From NCBI RefSeq assembly GCF_030408755.1, contig NZ_CP047209.1, forward strand, positions 186,001-250,000: a stretch of 64,000 nucleotides of DNA, written 5' to 3'. Position 1 is the first letter of the stretch. Every line of letters begins with the position of its first letter. Below are positions 37,939-47,544 of the stretch, in pieces. The notes under the pieces were generated by a model that was not told the DNA's origin, made no database searches, and saw only the letters and a list, made by a program, of their open reading frames with translations. This DNA is from Corynebacterium felinum. GTDB lineage: Bacteria > Actinomycetota > Actinomycetes > Mycobacteriales > Mycobacteriaceae. Position numbers and translations under genes: made by a program.

Positions 37939-38347
37939 TTGAAAACACGTGTCCTTTCTCCAGTGCTATTGGTGAGAAACTGTAAGCACTAGTGTTACCC
38001 ATTCTGGAAAAATCCATGTACATCAGTGTGAAAGGAGGTATCGCACAACAGTGAAATCCAGAACAGAGGGAAGGTCAAAAAACTGTAAATATGTAGTGGA
38101 AGAAATACTAAGACTGATAAGGGGACGTTGTCTATTCTGCGTACTCCGGTCAAAATATGCCCGAATGAGAGCTGGAGTAACCCCTCAGGTACAAAGAAAT
38201 GGCCAGCTTAGAGCCTACATAACGTTTTGCGAATATTTGTGATCGAGGCTACACATAAGGGGGTAGTTTCTGGCGAACATGTGACTAAAGCGACTGTAAA
38301 TCCTGCAATATATGCGAAAATATACCCGCTCGTGTGGCAAGCACACT
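37939..38347. other. 409-bp region with one doubtful small ORF
   Basis: The region between the OPT gene and the cyclase holds the OPT promoter and one plus-strand open frame (38051-38242, 63 codons). That frame has an unusually good ribosome site, AAAGGAGG at 38031-38038, 12 nt before GTG 38051. Its product (MKSRTEGRSKNCKYVVEEIL...) is basic and matches nothing I know. Coding status is uncertain; otherwise I see no structure. Confidence 0.35.
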
Positions 38348-39871
38348 CTAAGAACGATCAGCCAACGTTGGGCGAATCGGGCGCGCTAGTTGCGTCATCA
38401 TGTTGCGACCACGCAATTCCACCGATTTCATCAAAGTCCACCGAGCACGTTCGGCTTCGTTGGCTTTAGCCAAAGTGGAGGCGTTGGTAATGACGCGACC
38501 TGGGGTGTCTTTGGCAATTTCGGTCAACCGTGCAGCGGTATTCACGGCATCACCAATCACTGTGTATTCGAAGCGATCGTGCCCACCAATATGGCCGGCG
38601 ACAACGTGTCCGGCGGCAACGCCGATGCCTGCCTGCAGTCGCATGTCTTTGAGTTCGTGGCGCAGCTCGCGGGCAGCAGCGAGGGCGTGACCTGTGGCAT
38701 CAGAAAGAGTGATAGGTGCGCCAAAAACAGCCAACGCTGCGTCGCCTTGGAATTTATTGATAATGCCCTTGTTGCGGTGCACCACATCAACGACATGCTC
38801 AAAGAAGCGGTTGAGTTCCTCCACCACTTCTTCCGGATCATGGGTGACGGCGAAGGTCGTTGACCCGATAACGTCAACAAAGAGAACAGCTACTTCGCGG
38901 TCTTCGCCGCCGAGTTCAGGGCGTTCTTCCAATGCGCGCCGGGCAACTTCGGCTCCGACATAGCGGCCGAAGATGTCGCGAACGCGCTGGCGTTCTTTGA
39001 GCCCGCGCATCATTTCGTTGAATCCGGCTTGAAGGACACCAATTTCGGAACCGTCGTAAATGTCCACTTCGACGTCCGTTTCGCCGCGGCGCACTCGGTT
39101 GATTGCGCGCTGCAGCTCCAAAATGGGGTCGACGACACTCATCACGACCAGTGTTGTGCCAAGGAAGCCTGTGATCAGCGCTGTGGTGCAAATGGCGAAG
39201 ATCGCCGGCATGAGGTCGTCGAGTGTCCCTGCGAAGTATCCCTGGGTGCGGCCGCGCAGCATGAGGAGGATGCCCACGATGGGAACGGCGGAGGTGAGTG
39301 TCCAAGTCAGGCGTAGGCGCTGCGTGATGGGCGGTTCGAGTGTGGAGTCTTCAAAACGGCGGGCGAGCGCTGAAGCGGCTACTGGGCGGACGAGTCGTTC
39401 GGCTTCCAAGTAGGTTAAAAGCACAACAACGAGCCCGGCTAGCAGCGTCGATAGTGCAATGACGATGGCGAGGCTGCTTGAGGTTTGCGATGCAGTGATA
39501 GTCAGCAGCACAATTCCCAAGCACCACACTCCTGCAGAGAGCACTGTTTGGTAGAAGGGGATGCGCATGACGAGGTTGCGAACCATGTTCGGGTCGTGGC
39601 GCTCTGGGTGTCGCTGCCAGTCGAGCACCGGCCGAAAGAGCACGAATGTCGCGCCCACGCCGATGATGACCGCGATGACAAGGTAGGTTGTGCCCAGCGT
39701 CGATAAGCGGGAGTCTGCTGCGAATTTCTCAAAATCCTTCAGCGGAAGAAGATGTTTGACAAACAGCATGATTCCAACTGCGGCAAGCACGTTGGAGCCG
39801 AGAACCGTTGCTGCGTACAACGGCCACGACGATTTCGCCAGCCACTTCATCGCGAGCCACAATCTTTGCAT
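38348..39871 (-). CDS. cyaB: class III adenylate cyclase, membrane-bound with HAMP
   Basis: The 507-aa protein has about six membrane helices in its first 260 residues, then a HAMP domain (VVDPILELQRAINRVRRGETDVEV). The catalytic domain from about 330 has AVLFVDVIGSTTFA (metal-binding Asp), NKFQGDAALAVFGAP (second Asp region) and YTVIGDAVNTAARL (transition-state Asn and nearby residues). It makes cAMP, the ligand of the global regulator GlxR in corynebacteria. The architecture matches C. glutamicum CyaB. Start ATG 39871 (MQRLWLAMKW) or GTG 39877 cannot be separated. Confidence 0.9.
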   Translation of the reverse strand: MQRLWLAMKWLAKSSWPLYAATVLGSNVLAAVGIMLFVKHLLPLKDFEKFAADSRLSTLGTTYLVIAVIIGVGATFVLFRPVLDWQRHPERHDPNMVRNLVMRIPFYQTVLSAGVWCLGIVLLTITASQTSSSLAIVIALSTLLAGLVVVLLTYLEAERLVRPVAASALARRFEDSTLEPPITQRLRLTWTLTSAVPIVGILLMLRGRTQGYFAGTLDDLMPAIFAICTTALITGFLGTTLVVMSVVDPILELQRAINRVRRGETDVEVDIYDGSEIGVLQAGFNEMMRGLKERQRVRDIFGRYVGAEVARRALEERPELGGEDREVAVLFVDVIGSTTFAVTHDPEEVVEELNRFFEHVVDVVHRNKGIINKFQGDAALAVFGAPITLSDATGHALAAARELRHELKDMRLQAGIGVAAGHVVAGHIGGHDRFEYTVIGDAVNTAARLTEIAKDTPGRVITNASTLAKANEAERARWTLMKSVELRGRNMMTQLARPIRPTLADRS

Positions 39872-39931
39872 GCTCACTACTTTAACCACGTTGGTGGCCG
39901 AAATGTAAGAAGAACTAATAATGTTGGGTGG

Positions 39932-41122
39932 GTGAATGCTGACATCTTCGCCCACATGGGCATTAGTGCACGAGTTGCCGAGGAGCTACGTACTGCCGCC
40001 CACGCCGCCCGCATGGGGCACACAGGTAGCGCCATGACGCATGCGTGGCTTTTTACCGGTCCCCCAGGTTCGGGCCGAAGCGTGGCTGCAGTGGCGTTTG
40101 CTGCCGCACTGGAGTGCACGGGGGAGATTGTTGGCTGCGGAGTGTGCGAGCATTGTCAGAAGGTGCAAAAAAATGCCCACACTGATGTGGTGCATGTGAT
40201 TCCGCGTGAGCTGTCGATTTCGGTTGAGAGTATGCGTGACGACGTCGTCGGCCCCGCCGCCCGCATGCCCACTGTGGGGCGTTGGCGCATTGTTATTTTG
40301 GACGATGCTGATCGTCTCACCGAATCGGCGGCGAATGCACTTTTGAAAACGGTGGAAGAACCCCCAGCACACACCGTGATTATGCTCTGTGCTCCTTCGA
40401 CGGACCCGCAAGATATCATTCCCACGCTGCTGTCGCGCTCCCGCCATGTGTATGTGCCACAACCCAGTATTGAGGAAGTTGCTGAAATCTTAATGCGGGG
40501 TGGGATTGATCAGGATGTGGCGAGGCTCGCTGCTGCCGCGTCGGGGCACCACATTGGGCGGGCGCGCCATCTTGCAACGGACAAAGCAACCCAGGAGCGG
40601 CGCAGTGCGATTTTGAACCTCGCTGAGTTGATTTTTCACGGTGACCAAGCGTTTCAGGCAGTTAGTGACCTCATTAAGAATGCGAAAACTTATGCCATTG
40701 AGGGACTTGCTGCTGAAAACGAACGCGAAATCGAAAAACTCCGCATGTCTTTAGGCATGGGTGCGCGGGGTAAAGGTGCGCAAAAAGCTCTCGAAGGTTC
40801 CGCAAGCCAGATTAAAGAGCTAGAAAAGCTGCAAAAGAAGCGCGAAACTCGCGCCATTCGCGACGTGCTGGATATGCAGCTGGTGGATCTGATGGGCTTG
40901 TATCGCGATGCTCTTATGCTTTCTACTGGGGTGAATCTGCACCCAATTCACCCCGATATGCAAGGTCTTGCCCACGATTTAGTCAAGGTGGGCCCCGAGG
41001 GCCTCCTAGCGTGCATTGATGCCGTCCAATTATGTCGCGCCGCATTCCCGCAGAATGTGCGGCCGGAAGCGGCGATGGATGCCATGGTGGGGAGGATCAG
41101 AATTGCGTGTAAGGTGCGCTGA
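39932..41122 (+). CDS. holB: DNA polymerase III subunit delta'
   Basis: The 396-aa protein is the clamp-loader stator. It has the AAA+ core with FTGPPGSGRSVAAVAFAA, where the Walker A lysine is replaced by arginine as expected for a subunit that does not hydrolyse ATP. Other features are a Cys cluster CGVCEHCQK, RIVILDDADRLTESAANALLKTVEEPP, and LLSRSRHVYVPQPS. A helical C-terminal region follows. Start GTG 39932 (MNADIFAHMG) is favoured over ATG 39956. It faces the cyclase gene divergently and precedes tRNA-Thr by 86 bp. Confidence 0.92.
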   Translation: MNADIFAHMGISARVAEELRTAAHAARMGHTGSAMTHAWLFTGPPGSGRSVAAVAFAAALECTGEIVGCGVCEHCQKVQKNAHTDVVHVIPRELSISVESMRDDVVGPAARMPTVGRWRIVILDDADRLTESAANALLKTVEEPPAHTVIMLCAPSTDPQDIIPTLLSRSRHVYVPQPSIEEVAEILMRGGIDQDVARLAAAASGHHIGRARHLATDKATQERRSAILNLAELIFHGDQAFQAVSDLIKNAKTYAIEGLAAENEREIEKLRMSLGMGARGKGAQKALEGSASQIKELEKLQKKRETRAIRDVLDMQLVDLMGLYRDALMLSTGVNLHPIHPDMQGLAHDLVKVGPEGLLACIDAVQLCRAAFPQNVRPEAAMDAMVGRIRIACKVR

Positions 41123-41146
41123 TTGCCCCTGCATGTGTGCCTCGAT

Positions 41147-41177
41147 TTGCCTGTAGGGATAGTTGGTGCTGTAGAAT
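41147..41177 (+). promoter_or_regulatory. putative promoter of tRNA-Thr
   Basis: A TTGCCT element (41147-41152) and a TAGAAT -10 element (41172-41177) with a TGCTG extension lie 31 bp upstream of the tRNA. The 19-bp spacer is slightly long. Confidence 0.45.
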
Positions 41178-41208
41178 CACCGCGTGGAGTTAGTACAACA
41201 TCCATGAC

Positions 41209-41284
41209 GCCGCCTTAGCTCAGTCGGTAGAGCGCTTCACTCGTAATGAAAAGGTCAGGGGTTCGATTCCCCTAGGCGGCTCCA
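41209..41284 (+). tRNA. tRNA-Thr (anticodon CGT)
   Basis: The cloverleaf is intact. Acceptor GCCGCCT pairs with AGGCGGC, the D arm is GCTCAGTCGGTAGAGC, the anticodon loop CTCGTAA carries CGT (reading ACG), and the T arm is CAGGGGTTCGATTCCCCT. Discriminator T is followed by an encoded CCA. An intrinsic terminator lies right behind it. Confidence 0.96.
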
Positions 41285-41286
41285 AC

Positions 41287-41324
41287 AAATCACCTGCTAA
41301 AACCCACTTTTAGCAGGTGATTTT
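41287..41324 (+). terminator. rho-independent terminator of tRNA-Thr
   Basis: AAATCACCTGCTAAAA (41287-41302) pairs with TTTTAGCAGGTGATTT (41308-41323) around CCCAC, followed by TCTTC. Confidence 0.95.
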
Positions 41325-41457
41325 CTTCATTCCTAACATTTCCGAGTTGTTGCTAGTTGGTGCAGGTGATTGCTTCTCACAGTGAACGGGGACGGAACAA
41401 AAACGGAAAACAGTACATGGCTGTGTCCGGTATAGCAGGGGCTTTTGAGGGGCGGGG

Positions 41458-41601
41458 TTAGGCGAAAAGTTTGGCCCGGATGAGAGCAGAAATTGTGCAC
41501 ACGCCACCGATTACTACGACCCACAGGCTCGCGTTGAGTAGGTGAGCCACTGTTGTGGCTAGGGCAAAAATGGTTGCGTCCTTTACAGCAGAGGTATTCA
41601 T
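41458..41601 (-). CDS. small membrane protein, 47 aa
   Basis: The ORF begins ATG 41601 with CAGGAAT about 7 nt upstream. The product has an N-terminal amphipathic part and a hydrophobic helix at about 24-41 (ASLWVVVIGGVCTISALI), then a short basic end (RAKLFA). Size and composition resemble other tiny corynebacterial membrane peptides, but I recognise no family. The open frame continues upstream to 41793 with improbable composition, so the short form is preferred. Confidence 0.45.
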   Translation of the reverse strand: MNTSAVKDATIFALATTVAHLLNASLWVVVIGGVCTISALIRAKLFA

Positions 41602-41837
41602 GATATTCCTGAGAAAAATGAGAAAACAGAGCATAGGAGAGGGGGACGCATGAACGTAGCGGGGGTATAGCATGTAAGCGTGCTCCCATTCTTTATACTT
41701 ATACCACCGAAAGATTTGGATTTGTTGCAGGCGAGAAGCAAGAAAGTAAGGGGAGGCTGCTTCGGGGGTAGGAGGAGGGTTTCGCGACACCAACCTTGCT
41801 CATTAATTTCTTAACTTATTCTTTGTTTTGGCGTAGC

Positions 41838-43045
41838 ATGTCCGCCATGGCTGAAGATTGCAAACAGAAACGCGCATGGATTTGGGTAGCGCTCGCCGTA
41901 TTCACAGTGGCGTGGGGCGGAAATCACTACACCCCAATTCTGATCGTGTATCGTGCTGAGCATTTTTTCAGTGCTTTTTCATTGACATGATGCTCGTGGC
42001 ATATGCGGTTGGCGTGGCTATTGGTTTGCTGCTTGCCGGCCCTGCTTCTGACCGTTATGGTCGAAAGACTGTCTTGTTGCCCACGCCTTTCTTTGCCGCC
42101 TGTGCATCGCTGCTTATTGCCTTTGGGCAGCACTCGTCAACATTGATGACAACAGGGCGCCTGTGTTCTGGGTTGGCAGTGGGTATTGCAATGACTGCCG
42201 GTGGGGCATGGATTAAGGAGCTTTCTACCGCTCCCTATGATCCTTTTGCGGTGGCAACATCGGGGGCTAAACGCGCCGCGATGGCATTGACGGTAGGTTT
42301 TGCTCTAGGCCCTGCCGCTGCTGGTTTCACTGCGCAGTTTTTGCCGTTTGAGGGACAGTTGCCGTATCTTCTCCACATTGTGTTGTCGCTGCTGATCACT
42401 CCTTTTATGCTTGCGCTGCCAGAAACGCGTGTGTCTAGTCACCGGCATGAAAAGGGTGGCGTGAAAAAAGACCTGTCCATTCCTTCGATGAAGAACCCAC
42501 GCTTTTATGGCGTTGTCGTGCCTATGGCGCCGTGGGTGTTCGGTGCAGGTTTTACCGCCTATGCGATCATCCCACCCCATGTGGCGCACCTGACTTCATA
42601 TCCGGTGGCTTTTACAGCGCTCATTGCGCTTGTGACGTTGGGTTCGGGTTTTGGTATTCAGCAATTCGGCCCGACAATTGCAGCAGCGTCACGACGTCGA
42701 GGCCCTATCGCAGCGATGAGTTCAGCGGTCGTGGGCATGGGGTTGGCAATGACGGTTGTCATATACCCTTCAATAATTCTGACTGTGCTGTGCTGCGTTG
42801 CACTTGGCTTTGCCTATGGTTTGTGTGCCTATGTTGGGTTGGCGGAGTCGCAGAAAATAGCACGCCCCGCCGATATGGCGGGGCTGGTAGGTCTTTTTTA
42901 CTGCCTCACCTACGTTGGCATGCTGTTCCCAGCACTGCTGACCAAACTCAGCAGCGTATTCTCCTACCCAGTGATGCTAGGTTTCGGCGCCTGCGTTGCG
43001 TTAGCCACACTAGGGCTTGTCAGCGTCACCGCTAAGCGCTACTAG
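41838..43045 (+). pseudogene. MFS transporter broken by a one-base frameshift
   Basis: The first frame (41838-41990) gives MSAMAEDCKQKRAWIWVALAVF...YRAEHFFSAFS and then stops. A second frame from 41987 to 43045 continues MMLVAYAVGVAIGLLLAGPASDRYGRKTVLLP, the loop 2-3 signature of the major facilitator superfamily, with about ten more helices. One extra T in the T5 run at 41975-41979 would join them as SAFFIDMMLVAY. Together they form a normal 12-helix transporter of about 400 aa. It may be inactive, phase-variable or a sequencing error. Its stop shares CTAG with the convergent acyl-CoA synthetase. Confidence 0.85.
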
Positions 43046-44700
43046 GACACCGCCGGAACCAGTTTGGCGGGGATTACCTTGCCCGTGGCGTTGCGTGGCA
43101 AACAATCAACGAAATAAACATCGCGGGGAACGGAATGTTCAGCAAGTTTCGCGGCAACCCAGTCCCGCACAGAATCTTCAGTCAAAGCTGCCCCTTCAGC
43201 GTCGTCACTGCGGACTACCCACACAGCAACACGCTTGAACCAGTGCTCATCACTGACGCCGGCAGCATATAAGTCGGCGACACCTGGCATGGACTCGAGG
43301 ACTTCCTCAACAGAGCGTGGGTACACATTCTCACCACCGACGATGATCATGTCATCGGCGCGACCAAGCACAAACAATAACCCATTCTCATCGAGGTAAC
43401 CACGGTCGCCGATCTGGACCATGTGCTCGAAAGTGCTCAGCGGGATCTTCGGATCTGTATAGCCGTTTAAGGTCACACTATTCCAACAGAAAATCCGGCC
43501 AGGGGTCCCCACTGGGCAGGGCTTGTCATCCTCGTCCAAAATCACCATATCGGTACCGGTGCACACAGTGCCGGCAGTGGTGGGGTGCGCGTTGATCTCC
43601 TCAATCGAAGCGATGGCGGCAGCAGAAATCTCCGTGGAACCGTACAAGTTGCACAGAATCTTTCCAAAACGCTCGTGAACCTCTTCCACCAACCATGGTG
43701 AGAGCGCATTACCGGAGGAAAAAATGAACTTCAGCGAGGAGCAATCAATTTTTTCCCCGCCTTCCACAACCGTAAGCTGCTTGAGGAAAATCGGCGACGA
43801 TATCATCGCATCGCACCGGTACGTCTCAATATCTTCAAGCACATGTGAAGGATTAAAGATACGGCGAGTCACAATCGTGCCACGCATACCAAGGGCAATG
43901 TTGAAGCAGGCCCAGCCCCACGCATGGAACATCGATGCGGTCATCTGCACCGTCATATTCGCCCGCCACGGAACTTTATTCAAGATCGACGCCAACACAG
44001 TAGGCAACACCGGTTCATGACGCACCACGCCCTTAGGTACCCCAGTGGTGCCAGAGCTCATCACCACAATGTTTCCGTGCTTCGGGAACAATGCGAGAGG
44101 CTCGGGGGTGTGGGTTGCAATAATCTCGTCAAGGCTGGTGTAGCCACCAATTGTGTGCTCCTTGTTGTCGCGATGCGCAATAATCACAGGGATATCGAGA
44201 TCGTCTGGAAGACGAGGAACAAACTCCTCATCAATAACCAACATGTTGATTCCATCGCGCTTAATACAACCAACAAGTTGCTCAGTCGACGAACCAATGT
44301 TGAGCAAATACACGTGCCCGCCCGCGAAACCTTTGGCGGCAATAGGCACAATAATTCCGCGACCGTTACGTGCCATCACACCAAGGTGAATCTCCTCGGC
44401 GCCAATGCGTGATTTCAGCTGGTTCAAATAACTCGCGACAGTCCGCGAGTTATTGCGAAGCTGCCGGTAGGTCAATTGTCCATCATCGTCGATAAGCGCA
44501 ATGCGCTCAGGGCACGCAAAATATCCTTGTTCTACTTCGCGCGCGGTAGAAAAACGGTAACGCGCCTGAACTGGCAACAACATCAGCCCAGCTTTAGCCC
44601 CACCCTCATTCGACAGCAACCCTGAGCGAAACAGGGATGGCACAAGTTCTTTTACTTGTTGGGCGGTGGAAAAAATGCTGCTTCGAAGGTTCTTACTCAT
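43042..44700 (-). CDS. acyl-CoA synthetase / AMP-dependent ligase
   Basis: The 552-aa adenylating enzyme has the AMP-binding motif VMSSGTTGVPKGVV (about residue 215), NLYGSTEISAAA, and the late GDRGYLDENGLLFVLGRADDMIIVGGENVYP. The C-terminal lysine region RNATGKVIPAKL is also present. It would activate a fatty acid as acyl-AMP and then acyl-CoA. Substrate is unknown; corynebacteria use such enzymes for fatty-acid and mycolate metabolism. No TM segment is obvious. It lies 36 bp after ccdA on the same strand. Confidence 0.88.
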   Translation of the reverse strand: MSKNLRSSIFSTAQQVKELVPSLFRSGLLSNEGGAKAGLMLLPVQARYRFSTAREVEQGYFACPERIALIDDDGQLTYRQLRNNSRTVASYLNQLKSRIGAEEIHLGVMARNGRGIIVPIAAKGFAGGHVYLLNIGSSTEQLVGCIKRDGINMLVIDEEFVPRLPDDLDIPVIIAHRDNKEHTIGGYTSLDEIIATHTPEPLALFPKHGNIVVMSSGTTGVPKGVVRHEPVLPTVLASILNKVPWRANMTVQMTASMFHAWGWACFNIALGMRGTIVTRRIFNPSHVLEDIETYRCDAMISSPIFLKQLTVVEGGEKIDCSSLKFIFSSGNALSPWLVEEVHERFGKILCNLYGSTEISAAAIASIEEINAHPTTAGTVCTGTDMVILDEDDKPCPVGTPGRIFCWNSVTLNGYTDPKIPLSTFEHMVQIGDRGYLDENGLLFVLGRADDMIIVGGENVYPRSVEEVLESMPGVADLYAAGVSDEHWFKRVAVWVVRSDDAEGAALTEDSVRDWVAAKLAEHSVPRDVYFVDCLPRNATGKVIPAKLVPAVS

Positions 44701-44736
44701 ACTTTTCTCTTTGTGGGATGGTGAAGTTCACCAAGG

Positions 44737-45579
44737 TTAACGAAGACGGTCACACTCTTTATCGGCATCCGCAGGAGAAGGGTTACGCAGGATATGCACA
44801 ATCAAAAAGACAGCGCAGATAACCGCCAACCCTAAAAGGGTGAGCACATCAGACAGGGGGCCTACATACCGAACAACCCATTCTTGAATGTGTGCCTGCG
44901 TGTCAATGCTTAAAAGCCCTGGAATGCCCGAAGTGCCGTGGGAGAAAAGAAAAACTCCACCGACAATAATAAGCAACGCGCCAGAAATCATTGACGTGCT
45001 GTTCAACCTCAGTGGGCCTAGCTGAAGCGCAACGCCACGCAGGAACTTTCGCTGACTAATATTCCACTTATCCCACACCGCTGCCAAAACAAACAACGGA
45101 ACAGTCATGCCTAGGGCGTACATTCCCAAAATAAAAGCACCATAGCTTGAGCTACCACCAACAATCGCAGTGGTTAAAACAGCACCCAGCAAAGGGCCAG
45201 CGCAAAAACCGGAAAAGCCATAGAGTGCGCCTAAGAAGAACGTCGAAAGATAGGACTGTCCCTTCATGCGAGCGGTCGGGCCGAGAGAGAAACCGCCACC
45301 GAAAAATGTGATGAAACCCATCACAATAATCACACCACCGCCAACGGTGATTAACGTATCGCGGTGCGCATTGAAGTACCCGCCGATGCTTCCGGCACCC
45401 ATGCCGATGGGAACCAGGATTGCGGCAAGACCCAGGAAAAATACCCCAGTGCGGGCAATAAGCTTGGTTGTGGAGTCAAAGGCGTAGGCGAAAAATGCTG
45501 GCAACAACAGTGCTGAGCAGGGGCTTAAAAGCGCTAAAACTCCACCAAGAAATGCGCCGAGGATCCCAATATCCACCAC
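44737..45579 (-). CDS. ccdA: CcdA/DsbD-type thiol-disulfide membrane transporter
   Basis: The 280-aa protein has about six to eight hydrophobic helices and the two reactive cysteines of CcdA: LLSPCSALLLPAFFAYAF in helix 1 and YGFSGFCAGPLLGAVLT in helix 4. CcdA relays reducing equivalents from cytoplasmic thioredoxin across the membrane, usually to cytochrome c maturation or other extracytoplasmic thioredoxin-like proteins. Its GTG start overlaps the stop of the DsbA-like gene by one base, so the two products probably act together. Confidence 0.88.
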   Translation of the reverse strand: MVDIGILGAFLGGVLALLSPCSALLLPAFFAYAFDSTTKLIARTGVFFLGLAAILVPIGMGAGSIGGYFNAHRDTLITVGGGVIIVMGFITFFGGGFSLGPTARMKGQSYLSTFFLGALYGFSGFCAGPLLGAVLTTAIVGGSSSYGAFILGMYALGMTVPLFVLAAVWDKWNISQRKFLRGVALQLGPLRLNSTSMISGALLIIVGGVFLFSHGTSGIPGLLSIDTQAHIQEWVVRYVGPLSDVLTLLGLAVICAVFLIVHILRNPSPADADKECDRLR

Positions 45580-46439
45580 TATTTCTTATTAGCCTTGACC
45601 AGCTCGTTGTTGATCGCCTGCTCAAACACAGCATAAGGCTGAGCACCAGATACAAACTGCTCGCCTACCAAGAAACCAGGGGTGCCGGTAACCCCGAGGG
45701 AGGCGGCGTAATTACGAGCGTTGTTGATAACCTCATCAAAAGTGGAATCGGTTGCTTGGGTGCGGAATTTCTCTAGATCAGGAACGCCTGCTTCCTTCGC
45801 AATATCAACTAAGGTGTCAATATCGTTGTGTGGGTGGCCACTGATCGTCTTCGAGCGGGCATACAGTGCGTGTTTGAATTCATGGAATTTGCCCTGAGCT
45901 GCCGCTGCACGGCCAGCCTTTGCAGCACCAACAGCGTATTCGCCGTTGACAGGAAGATCGTTCCATTCGATGCGTACAAGGCCAGTTTCCACAAAGTTCT
46001 TGATAATCAAAGGATCAGTCTCATTCGCGTGGCGAGCACAGAATGGGCATTCGAAATCGGAAAATTCGCTAATGACCACAGGGGCATCCAGAGCACCAAT
46101 AGCGAAAGGATCCTGGGCATTGCGACGGTGCACATTCAGGATCTGATCCTGCGACTTCACCTCACCACCCGGGCCAAAAATAAACGCATCTAGCGTGGAA
46201 GGATCAGTGACTGGATCAATGGAACCTTTGCCTGCAGGGGCTGGTTCACCCTCAATGGTGGTGGGAGCAGCCTGTGCTCCCTTTGGGGTATCTGCGGGTT
46301 GCGCGGGAGCGGCAGTGGAAACGCTGCGGATTCCGTTCGTGTGGCCAAGTGCGTAGCCGCCTAGGCCTGCAATGGCAATGAGAACAGCAAACAAAGCCCA
46401 AATAGCAGGGGAAATGCGGGTGAATTGGTTGTTAGACAT
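45579..46439 (-). CDS. membrane-anchored DsbA/DsbG-like thioredoxin-fold protein
   Basis: The 286-aa protein has one N-terminal membrane anchor (ISPAIWALFAVLIAIAGLGGYALG), an extracellular Pro/Ala linker, and a thioredoxin fold from about 118. The CPFC active site is at 131-134 (SDFECPFCARHANETDPLI) and the cis-Pro region is GVTGTPGFLVG. It would oxidise or isomerise disulfides outside the membrane. Coupling to ccdA points to a reductive role or recycling by CcdA. ATG 46439 (MSNNQFTRIS) is preferred to an upstream start at 46466. Confidence 0.9.
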   Translation of the reverse strand: MSNNQFTRISPAIWALFAVLIAIAGLGGYALGHTNGIRSVSTAAPAQPADTPKGAQAAPTTIEGEPAPAGKGSIDPVTDPSTLDAFIFGPGGEVKSQDQILNVHRRNAQDPFAIGALDAPVVISEFSDFECPFCARHANETDPLIIKNFVETGLVRIEWNDLPVNGEYAVGAAKAGRAAAAQGKFHEFKHALYARSKTISGHPHNDIDTLVDIAKEAGVPDLEKFRTQATDSTFDEVINNARNYAASLGVTGTPGFLVGEQFVSGAQPYAVFEQAINNELVKANKK

Positions 46440-46474
46440 AAGTGAGTTGTCGGTTTCCTTGAGCAAAAAGATTT

Positions 46475-46840
46475 TTAGGACTGGAATTCTTTGTAGGATT
46501 CTTCAGGGCGCACAGCATTTTGCAGTGCAATAGCGCGTGCTAAACGGGCATAACGCAGTTCTTGTTCACGGAATCGAATCCACGTGGACATGGTGGTAAA
46601 TCCAAAAGCCATAATCAGCACGTAAAGCATCAGGTCGGTGCCGCGGTCAACGCCCAGCCAATTGGCTATTACCGTAACATCATCGGGGCGTAGTACAGCC
46701 CAAATTGCGCTGATGACAAGGAGTAAAAAGCCAATTTTCACTCCTGCTTTTGCCCGCGCTTTCCGGCGGTTGTTGAGGAAGTAGAAGACCAAAAATGCGG
46801 TCAGGATGAGCAATAGTAGCTGAACTACAGTGTTAACCAT
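46475..46840 (-). CDS. DUF2304 family membrane protein
   Basis: The 121-aa protein has three hydrophobic helices (residues 5-21, 31-48, 66-85) and a charged tail. The pattern LLILTAFLVFYFLNNRRKARAKAGVKIGFLLLVISAIWAVLRPD fits DUF2304, commonly found beside polyprenol-phosphate glycosyltransferases as a membrane partner. Here it overlaps nothing but starts 2 bp after the GT2 stop, in the same transcript. Function is inferred from context. Confidence 0.82.
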   Translation of the reverse strand: MVNTVVQLLLLILTAFLVFYFLNNRRKARAKAGVKIGFLLLVISAIWAVLRPDDVTVIANWLGVDRGTDLMLYVLIMAFGFTTMSTWIRFREQELRYARLARAIALQNAVRPEESYKEFQS

Positions 46841-46842
46841 GA

Positions 46843-47544
46843 TTAGATCCTTCTCGCAAGTAGGCCGTCGGCTAGGATATTGACTCCGTTAATTAAGGAT
46901 TGGCCCTTACTCATGGAGTATTCGGTGTAGAGGATATCGACTGGGGCTTCGGCAACCTTCCATCCCTTCTCCGCGATGAGTCCGACGATTTCTGAGGCAT
47001 GGGACATCCCGTTCATCCGCAGATTCATCTCGTGGGCTACCGTTTGGTTGAATACGCGCAGACCATTGTGGGCGTCGGAAAGCCCCAGCTTACGGGTGGT
47101 GGGGCTGAGCATGACCACGGTTTTGAGCACGATGCGTTTGATCAAAGGCACTTGGTCGTCGTCTTTTTTCGGCCCCGCAAAGCGGGTGCCCACGACAATG
47201 TCGAAGTCGCCGGCTTTGAGCTTTTCGAGCATAGCAACCACATCTTTGACCTGGTGCTGCCCGTCGGCGTCGAAGGTGACGAAGTAGCGTGCCCCAGCTT
47301 GAGCGCGCGCGTATTCGACGCCGGTTTGAATTGCAGCCCCTTGGCCGAGATTGACAGGGTGATTGACAAGGTGGGCGCCTGCTTGGTGGATCGCGATGTC
47401 GGAATTGTCCGAAGACCCATCATTAACTGCAACGATGTTGGGGAAAGTTTTCTTGGCGTTCTCAATAACGCTGCGGATTACTTGGCCCTCGTTGTAACAA
47501 GGAATAATCAACCAGGTGTCGGTGAAGTCGGCGGGGGAGTGCAT
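46843..47544 (-). CDS. GT2 glycosyltransferase (polyprenyl-phosphate type)
   Basis: The 233-aa GT-A enzyme has WLIIPCYNEGQVIRSVIE at its N-terminus, VAVNDGSSDNS, the DXD-like FDADGQHQ near residue 95, and AHNGLRVFN late. Small soluble GT2 proteins like this usually load a sugar from a nucleotide donor on polyprenyl phosphate. The DUF2304 partner follows. Start ATG 47544 has AAGGAG 5 nt upstream and is clearly better than the longer open frame. Confidence 0.88.
   Translation of the reverse strand: MHSPADFTDTWLIIPCYNEGQVIRSVIENAKKTFPNIVAVNDGSSDNSDIAIHQAGAHLVNHPVNLGQGAAIQTGVEYARAQAGARYFVTFDADGQHQVKDVVAMLEKLKAGDFDIVVGTRFAGPKKDDDQVPLIKRIVLKTVVMLSPTTRKLGLSDAHNGLRVFNQTVAHEMNLRMNGMSHASEIVGLIAEKGWKVAEAPVDILYTEYSMSKGQSLINGVNILADGLLARRI

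Noticed and set aside
39932..41122. holB inactivated by loss of the Walker A lysine
   Set aside because: Delta' subunits normally do not hydrolyse ATP, so GRS instead of GKS is expected.
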